Source: Gemmatimonadaceae bacterium (GTDB lineage Bacteria; Gemmatimonadota; Gemmatimonadetes; Gemmatimonadales; Gemmatimonadaceae). Taken from it: 64,000 nucleotides of DNA. The translations under genes and the position numbers were made by a program. Location: NCBI GenBank assembly GCA_025934775.1, contig JAICWO010000009.1, forward strand, positions 124,001 to 188,000, given 5' to 3'. Below, piece after piece: positions 46,610-56,083 of this stretch; the first letter of the stretch is position 1; every line of letters starts with the position of its first letter. The notes below the pieces were generated by a model. It was given only the letters and a program-made list of their open reading frames with translations. It did no database searches and had not been told where the DNA came from.

Positions 46610-47797
46610 ATGACCGTGCCGGCGGCCGATGTGCCGTTTCAGTTCCGTAATAAAACTATACTACTGATCTCACCGCAGCCCTGGGATCATATCGCGGTCT
46701 CCAAGCACCATTACGCGGCCGAGTTGGGGCGGCGCGGCAACCGGGTCTACTTCCTCGAGCCGCCGCGCGAGCGCAGGGCGGGCGGCATCGAGCTCCGGCC
46801 CGCCGTCGATGCCGCGAACGTGACGATCGTGCGGTACCACCCCGGGGTTCCGTTCGCGCTCCGGTTTCATGCGCGACCGGTCTTCGACGCCGTCATGCGC
46901 TGGCGGATCGGAGCCATTCGTCGAGCGATCGGCGGATCGATCGACGTCGTGTGGTGCTTCGACTTCAATCTGTTCTCGGATCTGCGAGCGTTCGGCGCTC
47001 CCGTTGCCCTCTACCATCCGGTCGATCCGATTCAGGAGCCGCATCAGATTCGCCCCGCTCGAACCGCTGACGTCGTCCTCGGCGTGTCGGAAGAAATTCT
47101 GCGCCCCTTCCGGATGTTCGATGCGCCAGTCGTCTGCCTGGGGCACGGACTCGCGCACGACTTCGTCGCCGCGTACGACGACCGGCCACGCGGTGAGGTG
47201 GAGATCGCCCGCGTCGGCCGCCCGCGGGTCGGGTATTTCGGGAATCTGTTGCGCGCGCCGCTCAACCGTCCCCTCTGGCGCCAGCTCGTCACCGGCAACC
47301 CCGACGTGACATTTGAGTTTTGGGGTCCGTACATCCCGAGCGACGGTGCGGGGTGGCCGTCGCCAGAGACGTCGGAGTTCGTCGCGTTTCTCCAAGCGGC
47401 ACCGAACGTTCGGCTGCATGGCGCGGTCCCCACGGCCGAGCTGGCGCGCGCCGTTCAGGACATTGATGTCTTCGTCATCAGCTACGCGCTCCACCCGACC
47501 GAATCCGACCGTTCGAATTCTCACAAGATTCTCGAGTATCTGAGCACGGGGAAAGTCGTGGTCGCCAGCCGCTTCTCGGCCTACGACCGGCATCCGGACC
47601 TGCTCGAGATGCCCGTGGATGGCGACGACCGGCATCTTCCAGAAATACTCGAGACGGTCCTGTCCGATCTGCCGCGGTACAATGCGCCGGAGCGTCAGGA
47701 ACGCCGCAGGGCGTTCGCGCTCGAGCACACGTACGATGCGCACGTTGCCCGGATCGAGCACGCTGTTCAGTCGGCGCGCGCGGCGCGCCTCGGATGA
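46610..47797 (+). CDS. Glycosyltransferase, GT-B fold (TuaH-like)
   Basis: A 395-residue GT-B protein. ILLISPQPWDHIAVSKHHYA opens the acceptor domain, with VYFLEPP following. The donor half shows RVGYFGNLL near residue 205 and SNSHKILEYLSTGKVVVA near 303. This pattern (LEPP, KILEYL-TGK) is common in TuaH-like enzymes of polysaccharide loci. It starts 6 bases after the previous stop. Confidence 0.85.
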   Translation: MTVPAADVPFQFRNKTILLISPQPWDHIAVSKHHYAAELGRRGNRVYFLEPPRERRAGGIELRPAVDAANVTIVRYHPGVPFALRFHARPVFDAVMRWRIGAIRRAIGGSIDVVWCFDFNLFSDLRAFGAPVALYHPVDPIQEPHQIRPARTADVVLGVSEEILRPFRMFDAPVVCLGHGLAHDFVAAYDDRPRGEVEIARVGRPRVGYFGNLLRAPLNRPLWRQLVTGNPDVTFEFWGPYIPSDGAGWPSPETSEFVAFLQAAPNVRLHGAVPTAELARAVQDIDVFVISYALHPTESDRSNSHKILEYLSTGKVVVASRFSAYDRHPDLLEMPVDGDDRHLPEILETVLSDLPRYNAPERQERRRAFALEHTYDAHVARIEHAVQSARAARLG

Positions 47798-47867
47798 TCA
47801 GCGCAGTCTACAGCGTGCGCTTGAATGACGTCACGTGCTTCGGCAACCTGCCAATGACGATGTGATC

Positions 47868-48575
47868 ATGATCCAGTCAGAACTTCTGCGCAGCAATGAT
47901 GTCCTGCGGGACGCGCTCGCAACCCACCTCGTCACCGACGCGGCGGGCGCGCGCATCCCGCTGTCGTCGAATATTCCGCTGGCCTACGCGGAGGCGCTGT
48001 TCGCCTTTATTCGTCGCGAGCGGCCCGCGAACGTTCTCGAAGTGGGCATGGCGCACGGGATCTCCACGCTCGCGATTCTCAGCGCTCTCCGGCTGGCGGG
48101 CAGTGGCCGGTTGACATCGATTGATCCACACCAGAGCAGCTACTGGCGATCGATCGGCACGCTCAATGTCGATCGGGCCGGCTTGGCGGATATTCACGAA
48201 CACATCGAGAAGGTGAGCTCCAGCGCGCTTCCGTGGCTGGTCGACCGCGGGACCACGATCGATTTCGCCTACATCGACGGTTGGCACACGTTCGATTACG
48301 CGCTTCTCGATTTCTGGTATATCGATCGCATGCTTCCGGTCGGCGGGGTAGTCACGTTCAACGACTGTGATTGGCACGCGGTGCACAAAGTCATCAAGTT
48401 CGTGCTCACGCACCGCAAGTACGAGGAGATCAGCGTCGGCTTGCCAAAGGACTTCGCCAGCACGAATCCGCTCGGTCGAATCCGCCGACGGCTCACCGGA
48501 CGGAACGCCGCCGATCGGTATTTTCGGAAAGTCGCGGACTGGGAACCGCGGTACGATTACTTTAAAAACTTCTAA
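47868..48575 (+). CDS. Class I SAM-dependent methyltransferase (Methyltransf_24-like)
   Basis: A 235-residue methyltransferase. NVLEVGMAHGISTLAIL near residue 55 is the SAM motif. FAYIDGWHTFDYALLDF near 135 and PVGGVVTFNDCDW mark the CmcI/Methyltransf_24 type, which methylates sugar hydroxyls in several antibiotic and capsule pathways. The ATG at 47868 is chosen; GTGs at 47835 and 47862 are in frame. The 70 bases before it form the longest gap inside the 34-gene operon and show nothing notable. Confidence 0.83.
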   Translation: MIQSELLRSNDVLRDALATHLVTDAAGARIPLSSNIPLAYAEALFAFIRRERPANVLEVGMAHGISTLAILSALRLAGSGRLTSIDPHQSSYWRSIGTLNVDRAGLADIHEHIEKVSSSALPWLVDRGTTIDFAYIDGWHTFDYALLDFWYIDRMLPVGGVVTFNDCDWHAVHKVIKFVLTHRKYEEISVGLPKDFASTNPLGRIRRRLTGRNAADRYFRKVADWEPRYDYFKNF

Positions 48576-48587
48576 CGAGCCGGCGCG

Positions 48588-49871
48588 GTGACGAATCGCA
48601 TCTGCATCGTCATCGATGCGCATTTGTCGACCTGCCCGCGCATGCTCAAGGCCGCCGACAGTCTTGCCGGTGCAGGCTACGCCGTGCGCGTCGTCAGCAC
48701 CAGTACCGCGCCATGGGCGACGCGCACGGATCAGGAGATCGCGCGCGACCGCGCGGATTCATGGCGGTGGCACGTCGTCGATCAAGCGCGTGAATCGGAT
48801 CGTCTGCGCTGGGCCGCGGCGGGAGCGCGAATGCGGGCGGCGTCCGCGGCGTCGCGAGCCTTCGGTCCGAATCGATTGCCGATGAGCCTCATCGCGCCCG
48901 CGCAGTGCCGTCCGTTCCCGACGCTGGTTCGCGCGACCGCCGCCGAACCGGTCGACCTCGTGTACGGAGGCACCGGGCGTGGGTTGGCTGCCGCTGCCGC
49001 CGCTGCTCGGCGACTCGGCGTGCCGTACGCGCTGGATCTCGAAGACTTTCACTCGGCCGAGTCAGAGGCAACGCCGGACGGACGCCTGCGAAACGCGCTC
49101 GCGGCGCGCATCGAGCGCGTGGTTCTCCCCGGCGCAGCGTTTCTGACGGCCGGTAGCGCCGCGATCGCAGACGCATACGAAAGCACCTATGGGGTTCAGC
49201 CCATCCCGATCAACAACACGTTCCCGCTGCCTTCCCAAGCACCGACGTTCGATGTGGACAGCGCGACTGGCCTTCGACTGTACTGGTTCAGCCAAACCAT
49301 CGGCCCGGGGCGGGGTTTAGAGGATGCTATTCGCGCCGTGGGGCTCGCCGGCGTGACGGCTACGTTGACGCTTCGCGGCGGCGTCGCGTCAGCGTACCTG
49401 CGGACGCTTCGCGAGCTCGCGTCCGCTGTTGCGCCGCGTGCGACACTCGTGCATCAGGAGCCAACATCGCCCGACGCGATGATCGACGTTGCGAGAGCGC
49501 ATGACATTGGGCTTGCTCTCGAGCTGCGGACGCCGCTCAATCGCGATCTCTGCCTGACGAACAAAGCGTTCACTTACCTGCTCGCGGGTCTCGCGGTGAT
49601 CTTCACCGACACCACCGGTCAACGTCGGCTGGCTCACGACCTCGGTCCGGCGGCGTTCACTTTCGCACAAGGAGATGTCCGTGCGCTCGCTGAGCGGCTC
49701 GCGTTCTGGGCCTCGAATCCTGATGCGCTACGCGCGGCGAGAGCGGCGGCGTGGAGCGCGGCGCGCCGTCGCTGGCATTGGGAGCACGACGAAGAACGCG
49801 GCGCTCTGTTGCGCGCCGTCGAACGAGCGTTGCACGTGCGCGACGACACCCGCTCCGCGCCGGCGGCGTGA
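48588..49871 (+). CDS. Glycosyltransferase family 4-like
   Basis: A 427-residue GT-B protein. ICIVIDAHLSTCPRMLKAAD begins the acceptor domain, and YALDLEDFHSAE near residue 150 is a typical inter-strand motif. The donor half has LYWFSQTIGPGRGLEDAIRA near 240. CLTNKAFTYLLAGLAVIFTD replaces the usual E-x7-E, as in other family members with N-K-x-F. The start is GTG; GTGA overlaps the next gene. Confidence 0.82.
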   Translation: MTNRICIVIDAHLSTCPRMLKAADSLAGAGYAVRVVSTSTAPWATRTDQEIARDRADSWRWHVVDQARESDRLRWAAAGARMRAASAASRAFGPNRLPMSLIAPAQCRPFPTLVRATAAEPVDLVYGGTGRGLAAAAAAARRLGVPYALDLEDFHSAESEATPDGRLRNALAARIERVVLPGAAFLTAGSAAIADAYESTYGVQPIPINNTFPLPSQAPTFDVDSATGLRLYWFSQTIGPGRGLEDAIRAVGLAGVTATLTLRGGVASAYLRTLRELASAVAPRATLVHQEPTSPDAMIDVARAHDIGLALELRTPLNRDLCLTNKAFTYLLAGLAVIFTDTTGQRRLAHDLGPAAFTFAQGDVRALAERLAFWASNPDALRAARAAAWSAARRRWHWEHDEERGALLRAVERALHVRDDTRSAPAA

Positions 49872-51217
49872 AAGCGGTGCGGCGGGTGCTGATCGTGAGC
49901 CCGCACTTTCCGCCGGACACGAGCGCGGGCACGCATCGAGTTCGCCTGCTTGCCCCGCACTTGCCTGCGTACGGGTGGGAGCCGACCGTGGTCTCCGTCG
50001 ATCCGCGCGACTACGAGGGCCGTCTCGATCCGGGCCTCGCCGCGCTGGTGCCGCCATCGTTGCGCGTGATCCGCGCGCGCGCGTGGTCGCCCCGCTGGAC
50101 TCGCAAATTGGGCATTGGAGATCTCGGAATTCGCGCGCTCCGGGGCCTCTACCACACGTGTGCGACGCTGCTGCAGCAGGAACGGTTCGACGCCTTGTAC
50201 ATCACGATCTATCCCAGTTATCCGGCGATCCTCGGTCCGCGCCTCAAAGCCCGGTTCGGGGTGCCGTTCGTGCTGGACTATCAAGATCCGTGGGTGGGCG
50301 CGTGGGGGCTCGCCGTGGGCGGCGGCCCGGACGGTGCGCCCGACGTCAAGAGCCGCGTCACGCGTTGGGTGGCAGCGAAGCTCGAGCCGCGAACGGTGGC
50401 GCGCGCCGATGCAATCACGGCTGTGTCAGATGGAACACACGAGGAGATCGTCGCGCGCACGCCGGCGCTCGCGCGGGTGCCGCGCCACACCATTCCCCTC
50501 GGCGGCGAAGCCGCGGATTACGACTATCTCCTGGCGCATCCGCGCGCGAACCGGTTCTTCGACCCGAACGACGGCGCGTTCCATCTCTGTTATGTAGGAA
50601 CGCTCCTCCCGATGGGCTTCGAGACGCTTCGCGCGGTGTTGAGTGCCGCGTGTGAATTGCGCGCGCGATCGCCTTTGGCGTATGCGAGGTTGCGAATGCA
50701 CTTTTTCGGCACGAGCAATCAAACGAACCCCGACGCCCCGGCGCGCGTCCTCCCGATCGCCGAGGCGCTGGGTATGGATTGCGTGCGCGAGCACGCCGCG
50801 CGCGTGGACTACCTGGATGCGCTGACGATCCAGACGCAGGCGAGCGCGATTCTGATGATGGGGAGCAGCGAGTCCCACTACACGGCGAGCAAGCTGTATC
50901 CGGGGCTGCTCGCCCGACGCCCGATTCTCGCCGTGTATCACGCCGCGAGCAGTGTGTCCTCGATGCTGTTGTCCGAGCCGAGTCCCGGTATTCGACTCGT
51001 GACGTACGACGACACCGCGCGCGCGGAGTCGCGTGTGGCCGCGATCTCGCGCGCGCTCGACTGCACGATCGGCGGCGGGACAGCGTCGCTGCCCGAGGTG
51101 CGGGGCGGATTCGAGGCCTATTCGGCGAGTGCTCTGGCGGGTCGCCTGGCGGCGGTGCTCGATACGGCATGCCGGGCACGCCCGAGCGGTGTCGAGGGGC
51201 TGCTGGCCCATGCGTAG
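49868..51217 (+). CDS. Glycosyltransferase family 4
   Basis: A 449-residue GT-B protein. VLIVSPHFPPDTSAGTHRVR is the N-terminal Gly-rich segment. VLDYQDPWVGAW near residue 140 and SKLYPGLLARRPILAVYH near 345 are the conserved interdomain motifs of the WbuB-like group. The start is GTG 49868, overlapping the previous stop. The 3' end overlaps the transglutaminase-like gene by 8 bases. Confidence 0.87.
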   Translation: MKAVRRVLIVSPHFPPDTSAGTHRVRLLAPHLPAYGWEPTVVSVDPRDYEGRLDPGLAALVPPSLRVIRARAWSPRWTRKLGIGDLGIRALRGLYHTCATLLQQERFDALYITIYPSYPAILGPRLKARFGVPFVLDYQDPWVGAWGLAVGGGPDGAPDVKSRVTRWVAAKLEPRTVARADAITAVSDGTHEEIVARTPALARVPRHTIPLGGEAADYDYLLAHPRANRFFDPNDGAFHLCYVGTLLPMGFETLRAVLSAACELRARSPLAYARLRMHFFGTSNQTNPDAPARVLPIAEALGMDCVREHAARVDYLDALTIQTQASAILMMGSSESHYTASKLYPGLLARRPILAVYHAASSVSSMLLSEPSPGIRLVTYDDTARAESRVAAISRALDCTIGGGTASLPEVRGGFEAYSASALAGRLAAVLDTACRARPSGVEGLLAHA

Positions 51218-52112
51218 CCTCGTGTCGCGTCTCGCGCGGTTCACGCGCTTGCACGAGATGTCATTGCTCGCGGCGCTGCACGCGGCGTTTCTCGTGGGAC
51301 TGGGATTTCTGTATTTGAATGACAATTTCGAACACCACGTGTTCGCCCGGATCGCGGTACATGCGACCAAGGGCGCGAAGGCGCAGCGCGACAGCGTGCT
51401 CGAGTTACTCCACGCCACCAGTACGCTCGTCCGTGCGCGAAGCGATCTGCTCGCGCCGCTGCCGGCCGAGCATCGGGTCCTCAAAGAAGAGTTTCTCGAA
51501 TCGGCGGACGCGTATCTCCTCGGCAGCAACGCGTGCGGGTCGTACGCGATCGTGCTCGCGCGACTGATGCAGGAGATCGATCGGCCGGTCCGCGTCGGCC
51601 AGATGCGATGCGATGCGCACTGGGGCTGCCACATCTTCGTCGAAGCGCAGGTGGACGGCCGCTGGGCCGTCCTCGACCCCACGTACGATCTGCACTTCTC
51701 CGCGCCAGACGGGCATCTCGCGAGCGCCGCCGAGCTGTCGGCCAACTGGGCCGCGTACGCGCACCAAGTCCCTCCCGGCTACGACCGTCGCTACAAGTAC
51801 GACGGATTCCGATACACGAATTGGAATAAGATTCCGGTGATCATGCCGGCGATGCACCGGGCGCTGCTCGCGCTCGGGATGGATGGGGTGGAGCGGTTCT
51901 CCGCGCGCGTCGAGCTGTTGTCGCTGTACCGCGGCTATGCGCGCGCGGCGCTGATCCCGTATCTGTTCATCTGCGTCCTGACACTGCGTAAATTCGTGCG
52001 CCGCCGCCGGCGTCGCCTGGCGAACCGCGGCCCGGGCGTCTCGCTTCCGCCCGGCGCCGGAATAGCATCCCGCATCACTCGGGAAAGTCCGAGCACGGCT
52101 CGCCGCGATTGA
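51210..52112 (+). CDS. Membrane-anchored transglutaminase-like protein
   Basis: A 300-residue protein with one N-terminal helix (about residues 19-36), a soluble domain, and one C-terminal helix (about 248-264). The soluble domain shows a papain-fold triad: Cys in GSNACGSYAIVLARL, His in GCHIFVEAQVDG, and Asp in WAVLDPTYD. That order and spacing is transglutaminase/protease-like. Its role in a polysaccharide operon is unknown; it could act on a peptide or an amide-bearing sugar at the periplasmic face. No signal peptidase site is evident. Confidence 0.75.
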   Translation: MRSLVSRLARFTRLHEMSLLAALHAAFLVGLGFLYLNDNFEHHVFARIAVHATKGAKAQRDSVLELLHATSTLVRARSDLLAPLPAEHRVLKEEFLESADAYLLGSNACGSYAIVLARLMQEIDRPVRVGQMRCDAHWGCHIFVEAQVDGRWAVLDPTYDLHFSAPDGHLASAAELSANWAAYAHQVPPGYDRRYKYDGFRYTNWNKIPVIMPAMHRALLALGMDGVERFSARVELLSLYRGYARAALIPYLFICVLTLRKFVRRRRRRLANRGPGVSLPPGAGIASRITRESPSTARRD

Positions 52113-52122
52113 GGACGTTGGC

Positions 52123-53382
52123 GTGGGCGCCGTGAGTCAGCGCGCGGGACGAAGGACGATGCGGCGGCGCATGCGCGCCATCGAGCGCGAGTCGATCTCG
52201 CTGGTCGTCGCGATGACGCACCCGATCCAGTATTACTCGCCGTGGTTCGCGTTCATCACGGCCGAGTGTCCGTCGCTTTCGCTCGAGGTCGTATACGCGA
52301 CCGAGCCGACACCCACGCAGCAGGCGGTCGGGTTCGGGCGGGAGTTCCGCTGGGACACCCCGCTTCGCGCCGGATACCAGAGTACCGTGATCCGCGACGC
52401 GGCGCCGGCCGACTCGGTCCACTCCGATTCCTTTTTTGGTCTGAATGTTCCGGAGCTCGCGCGAGCGGTCCTCGACCGCGAACCAGACGTCGTCCTCGTG
52501 CCTGGGTGGCATTCGATAACCTACTTGCGCGTTCTTCGCGCATGTCGCCGCGCCGGCATTCCGACGATCTATCGCGGCGACTCGAGCTTGCTGGGACGGC
52601 CGACTGGTTGGAAGCGCGCCGCTTGGTCGGCGCGCACGCGATGGATGCTCGGCCAGTACTCCGCGTATCTCGGCGTCGGGTCGCGTGCCGTGGAGTATCT
52701 GGGCGCGTTGGGCGTCGAACGCGAGCGCATCTTCGAGTCGCCGCACTGCGTGGACAACGACTTCTTCGCCGCCGGCGCCGCGCCATGGCAGGAGCGGGAC
52801 GTCCGCGCGCGTGAGCGGCGCGCTCTCGGTGTGCGTGATGACGAGTTCGTGGTGCTGTTCGTCGGCAAGCTGGAACCGAAGAAGCGCGTGCGTGACGCCG
52901 TTCTCGCGGTGGCGCAGGCGGGCTCGGACTACCATCTCCTTGTCGTGGGCGCTGGGGCTGAAGACGCCTCCGCGCGAACCGCGGCGCATGAGCTCGGCGC
53001 GCGGGTCACGTGGCAAGGGTTCGTGAATCAAGCGTCGCTCGCCCGGTTCTACGCTGTCGCCGACTGTTTGGTGCTGCCGAGCGATCACCGGGAAACGTGG
53101 GGCTTGGTCGTGAACGAGGCGCTGGCCGCGGGGCTCCCCTGCGCCGTCAGCGATCGTGCCGGCTGCGCGCCGGATCTCGTGATACCGGGAGTCACGGGCG
53201 AGCGGTATCCTTGTGGCGACGCGACGTCGCTCGCGAGCGCGCTTGCTCGGATTCGGAGCTCGCTGCGCAACGGCACCATCACGCGACGGACGTGCTCGGA
53301 CCTCATACGGCAATACTCGTTTGCGCAGGCGACCGAAGGCTTGCAAGCCGCCTGTCGGTTCGTGACAGGGTTTCACCATTGA
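52123..53382 (+). CDS. Glycosyltransferase family 4
   Basis: A 419-residue GT-B enzyme. LVVAMTHPIQYYSPWF begins the acceptor domain. The donor half has VLFVGKLEPKKRVRDAVLA near residue 245 and HRETWGLVVNEALAAGLPCA near 328. The start is uncertain: GTG 52123, ATG 52159 or ATG 52171; similarity to the fold only begins around residue 24. Sugar specificity is unknown. Confidence 0.85.
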   Translation: MGAVSQRAGRRTMRRRMRAIERESISLVVAMTHPIQYYSPWFAFITAECPSLSLEVVYATEPTPTQQAVGFGREFRWDTPLRAGYQSTVIRDAAPADSVHSDSFFGLNVPELARAVLDREPDVVLVPGWHSITYLRVLRACRRAGIPTIYRGDSSLLGRPTGWKRAAWSARTRWMLGQYSAYLGVGSRAVEYLGALGVERERIFESPHCVDNDFFAAGAAPWQERDVRARERRALGVRDDEFVVLFVGKLEPKKRVRDAVLAVAQAGSDYHLLVVGAGAEDASARTAAHELGARVTWQGFVNQASLARFYAVADCLVLPSDHRETWGLVVNEALAAGLPCAVSDRAGCAPDLVIPGVTGERYPCGDATSLASALARIRSSLRNGTITRRTCSDLIRQYSFAQATEGLQAACRFVTGFHH

Positions 53383-53401
53383 TTCGCCAGGCATTGTTCT
53401 C

Positions 53402-54901
53402 ATGACCGCGCAGGCCACACTCACGCCAACGATTCGCACGACGACGCCCCCGCGCCAGGTGCGCCGCGTGGCGCGAAGCGATCCCCGAATCGCGATCGCG
53501 TGGGCGGCTGTTTCGATCGCCGCCGGACTGTGGTTCGCGGACTGGCTGCCGGCCGCCGCCCTCGCGGTGCTCTGGCTCGGGTGGACGCTGCTCGGCCGCT
53601 ATGAGAGCTTGCTCGTGCTGCCGCTGGCGTTCACGTATCAGTGGGCGCAAGCGTGTTTCGGCATCTTTTACTACGGACTGACCGGCCGCACGTCGCCGAC
53701 GCTTCGTTCGCTCGATTATCGTCCCATCGTCATCGTGGAGCTCGTGGGCCTCGTCGTCCTCGCTGTGGGCATGGCGCTCGGGACGCGAGTGGTGGGCGTC
53801 AAGCGAACGTCGCGCGAGAGAGAGATGGACGTCACGTCGAGAACGTTGATCGTGGCGTATGCGATCGCCGCGGTGGTCTGCACGTTTCTTGGCGTCGTCG
53901 CATGGCAGTTCCCGCGGCTGACCCAGTTGATCATCGCGCTGTCGTTCTTGCGAATGGCGGTCGTGTACGTGCTCCTGCGCTCGTTCGTCATTCCGCGGCC
54001 GCGATGGATTCCGTTCGCCATGCTGCTGGCGACCGAGATCATCCTGACGTCGACCAGCTACTTCGCCGATTTCCGGCAGCCGCTGGCGATGGCTGGACTG
54101 GCGCTGCTCGAAGCGCGTGCCCGCCGCTCACGAGCGGGACGCCAGCGGATGACCATCGCGTTCGGCCTCGTGGCGTGCGTCGCGTGCGTCATGAGCCTGA
54201 TGTGGACCGCCGTGAAGTTCGACTATCGACTCGCGCTTCGCGAAAATCGCCTGTCGTCACGGACCGAAGAGCTCGACTTCATCACGCGGCGTGCGGCCGA
54301 GTGGATCGACAGCCCCGAGGAGTGGCTGCCCACGACTGACCGATTCGTGGATCGCGTCTGGCAGATCTACTTTCCCGGTCTGACGCTCGCGCGCGTCCCG
54401 TCGATCGTACCGCACTCCAACGGTGCGCTGCTCGAGGACGCGGTGCTTCGCGTATTGATGCCCCGAATCTTCTTCCCCGAGAAATCGGGCATGAGGAATG
54501 ACAGCGAGAAGGTTCGCCTGTATGCTGGCGTGTACGTGGCTGGCAGCGAGTCCGGTACGAGCTACGCCCTCGGCTACACGGCGGAGTCGTACGTCGACTT
54601 TGGCATTCCATGGATGTATGTGCCGATTTTGCTGTATGCGGCGCTCGTCGCCGGGACGGTGGTCTGGCTCTATCGAAAGCTGATCCACGTTGAGATTGCG
54701 GTGAGCACGGCCGCGGTGATCGCGTTGCTGTCGCTACAATCGCTGGAATCGTCGTGGGCGTACATGCTGGGACAGGCGGTCGCGCTGTCGGTCGTGCTCG
54801 GCGCGACGTCGCTCATCGTGGATCGGCTGCTGCTCCGGCGCACCGACCGCGCCGCGGCGTACCGGCGACGGGCCGCCGTCCGTCCCGTGTACGGCCGCTG
54901 A
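53402..54901 (+). CDS. Wzy-like O-antigen/exopolysaccharide polymerase
   Basis: A 499-residue integral membrane protein with about 10-11 helices. A large extracytoplasmic loop of about 110 residues (roughly 275-385) holds Arg-rich segments such as FDYRLALRENRLSSRTEE and ARVPSIVPHSNG. That topology (many helices with one big periplasmic loop) is the usual Wzy pattern; sequences in this family are too divergent for a motif call. It is the best Wzy candidate for the Wzx at 18842. Confidence 0.7.
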   Translation: MTAQATLTPTIRTTTPPRQVRRVARSDPRIAIAWAAVSIAAGLWFADWLPAAALAVLWLGWTLLGRYESLLVLPLAFTYQWAQACFGIFYYGLTGRTSPTLRSLDYRPIVIVELVGLVVLAVGMALGTRVVGVKRTSREREMDVTSRTLIVAYAIAAVVCTFLGVVAWQFPRLTQLIIALSFLRMAVVYVLLRSFVIPRPRWIPFAMLLATEIILTSTSYFADFRQPLAMAGLALLEARARRSRAGRQRMTIAFGLVACVACVMSLMWTAVKFDYRLALRENRLSSRTEELDFITRRAAEWIDSPEEWLPTTDRFVDRVWQIYFPGLTLARVPSIVPHSNGALLEDAVLRVLMPRIFFPEKSGMRNDSEKVRLYAGVYVAGSESGTSYALGYTAESYVDFGIPWMYVPILLYAALVAGTVVWLYRKLIHVEIAVSTAAVIALLSLQSLESSWAYMLGQAVALSVVLGATSLIVDRLLLRRTDRAAAYRRRAAVRPVYGR

Positions 54902-56083
54902 GTGCGACGGTTGCGCATCCTGCACGTCGCGCCGTCGATCGCGCGCGCGTACGGTGGACCGACGCACTCGCTCGCGGCGTACGTTCGCGCGGCGCAACTC
55001 CACGTGTGCGAGTGTACGATCGTCGCGCCCGACGCGTCAGCGGATGATGTCGCGTCCCTCGAGCAGAGCGCGCCGGATGCGGCGGTTCGACTCTTCCCCA
55101 GCCAAGGCGCCGGCGCGTTCGTCTGGTCGCCGGCGCTCGTGCGGTTCGTGCGCCTCCATGCGGGCGACTACGACGTGGTGCACGTGCACGGATTGCTGAA
55201 TCCGGTCAGCTCGTTGGCGGCACGCGCATGCCGACTCGTCGGGGCGCCTGTCGTCATCCGGCCGTTCGGGACGATGTCGCGGTACACGTTTCAGCATCGC
55301 CGCCGCGCCCTCAAGCGCGCGTATCACGCCGCGATCGATGCGCCCAACCTGCGCGCCGCGGCCGCCGTGCACTTCACCACGGCCACCGAGCGCGACGAAG
55401 CGTCATGGCTCGGCATCGCGGTGGATGAGCGCGCGTACGTGATTCCGCCTCCGGCGTTCGAGCTGAGCACGCCGCCGGCGCGCGCCGTGCCCGCGGAGCC
55501 GCGCGCGTTCACGGCGCTCATCGTGTCGCGTCTCGATCCGGTGAAGAACATCGAGCTGCTGCTCGACGCCTGGACCGTGGTTCGGGCCAAGCTCGATTCG
55601 GCGCGACTCGTGATTGCCGGCGAAGGCCCCGACCGATATCGCCGATCGCTCGTCGAACGCGCCGGCCGTCTCGGCGTCGGCGCCGCGGTCGACTTCGTGG
55701 GGTACGCCGGACCCGCCGGCAAGCAGGCGCTCTACGCGGACGCCGACGTCTTTGTATTACCAAGTAAGCATGAGAATTTTGGCATAGCGGCGCTCGAAGC
55801 GCTGGCCGCCGGTCTGCCGGTCGTCGTCTCGCGCCACGTGCAGTTGGCCGACGTGATCGAAGCGCACGGGCTCGGGGTCGTGGTTCCCGCGACTCGTCAG
55901 GCGCTCGCCGACGCGCTCCTGTCGCTGGCGTCGAACGTCGGATGGCGCCGAGCGTGCGGCGCGCGGGCGCCGCGCGTCGTCGCGGAGGCCTTCTCGCCCG
56001 TCGCCGTCGGCGGCGCCCTCCGCGCGATGTACGAATCCGTATCCACGGACCTTCACGAACATTTGGCCACGGCTTTCGCATGA
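54902..56083 (+). CDS. Glycosyltransferase family 4
   Basis: A 393-residue GT-B enzyme. ILHVAPSIARAYGGPTHSLA is the N-terminal Gly-rich loop. ALIVSRLDPVKNIELLLDAW near residue 203 and SKHENFGIAALEALAAGLPV near 288 are the donor-site motifs (E-x7-E intact). The GTG start immediately follows the previous stop. It is coupled to the carbamoyltransferase by ATGA. Confidence 0.92.
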   Translation: MRRLRILHVAPSIARAYGGPTHSLAAYVRAAQLHVCECTIVAPDASADDVASLEQSAPDAAVRLFPSQGAGAFVWSPALVRFVRLHAGDYDVVHVHGLLNPVSSLAARACRLVGAPVVIRPFGTMSRYTFQHRRRALKRAYHAAIDAPNLRAAAAVHFTTATERDEASWLGIAVDERAYVIPPPAFELSTPPARAVPAEPRAFTALIVSRLDPVKNIELLLDAWTVVRAKLDSARLVIAGEGPDRYRRSLVERAGRLGVGAAVDFVGYAGPAGKQALYADADVFVLPSKHENFGIAALEALAAGLPVVVSRHVQLADVIEAHGLGVVVPATRQALADALLSLASNVGWRRACGARAPRVVAEAFSPVAVGGALRAMYESVSTDLHEHLATAFA

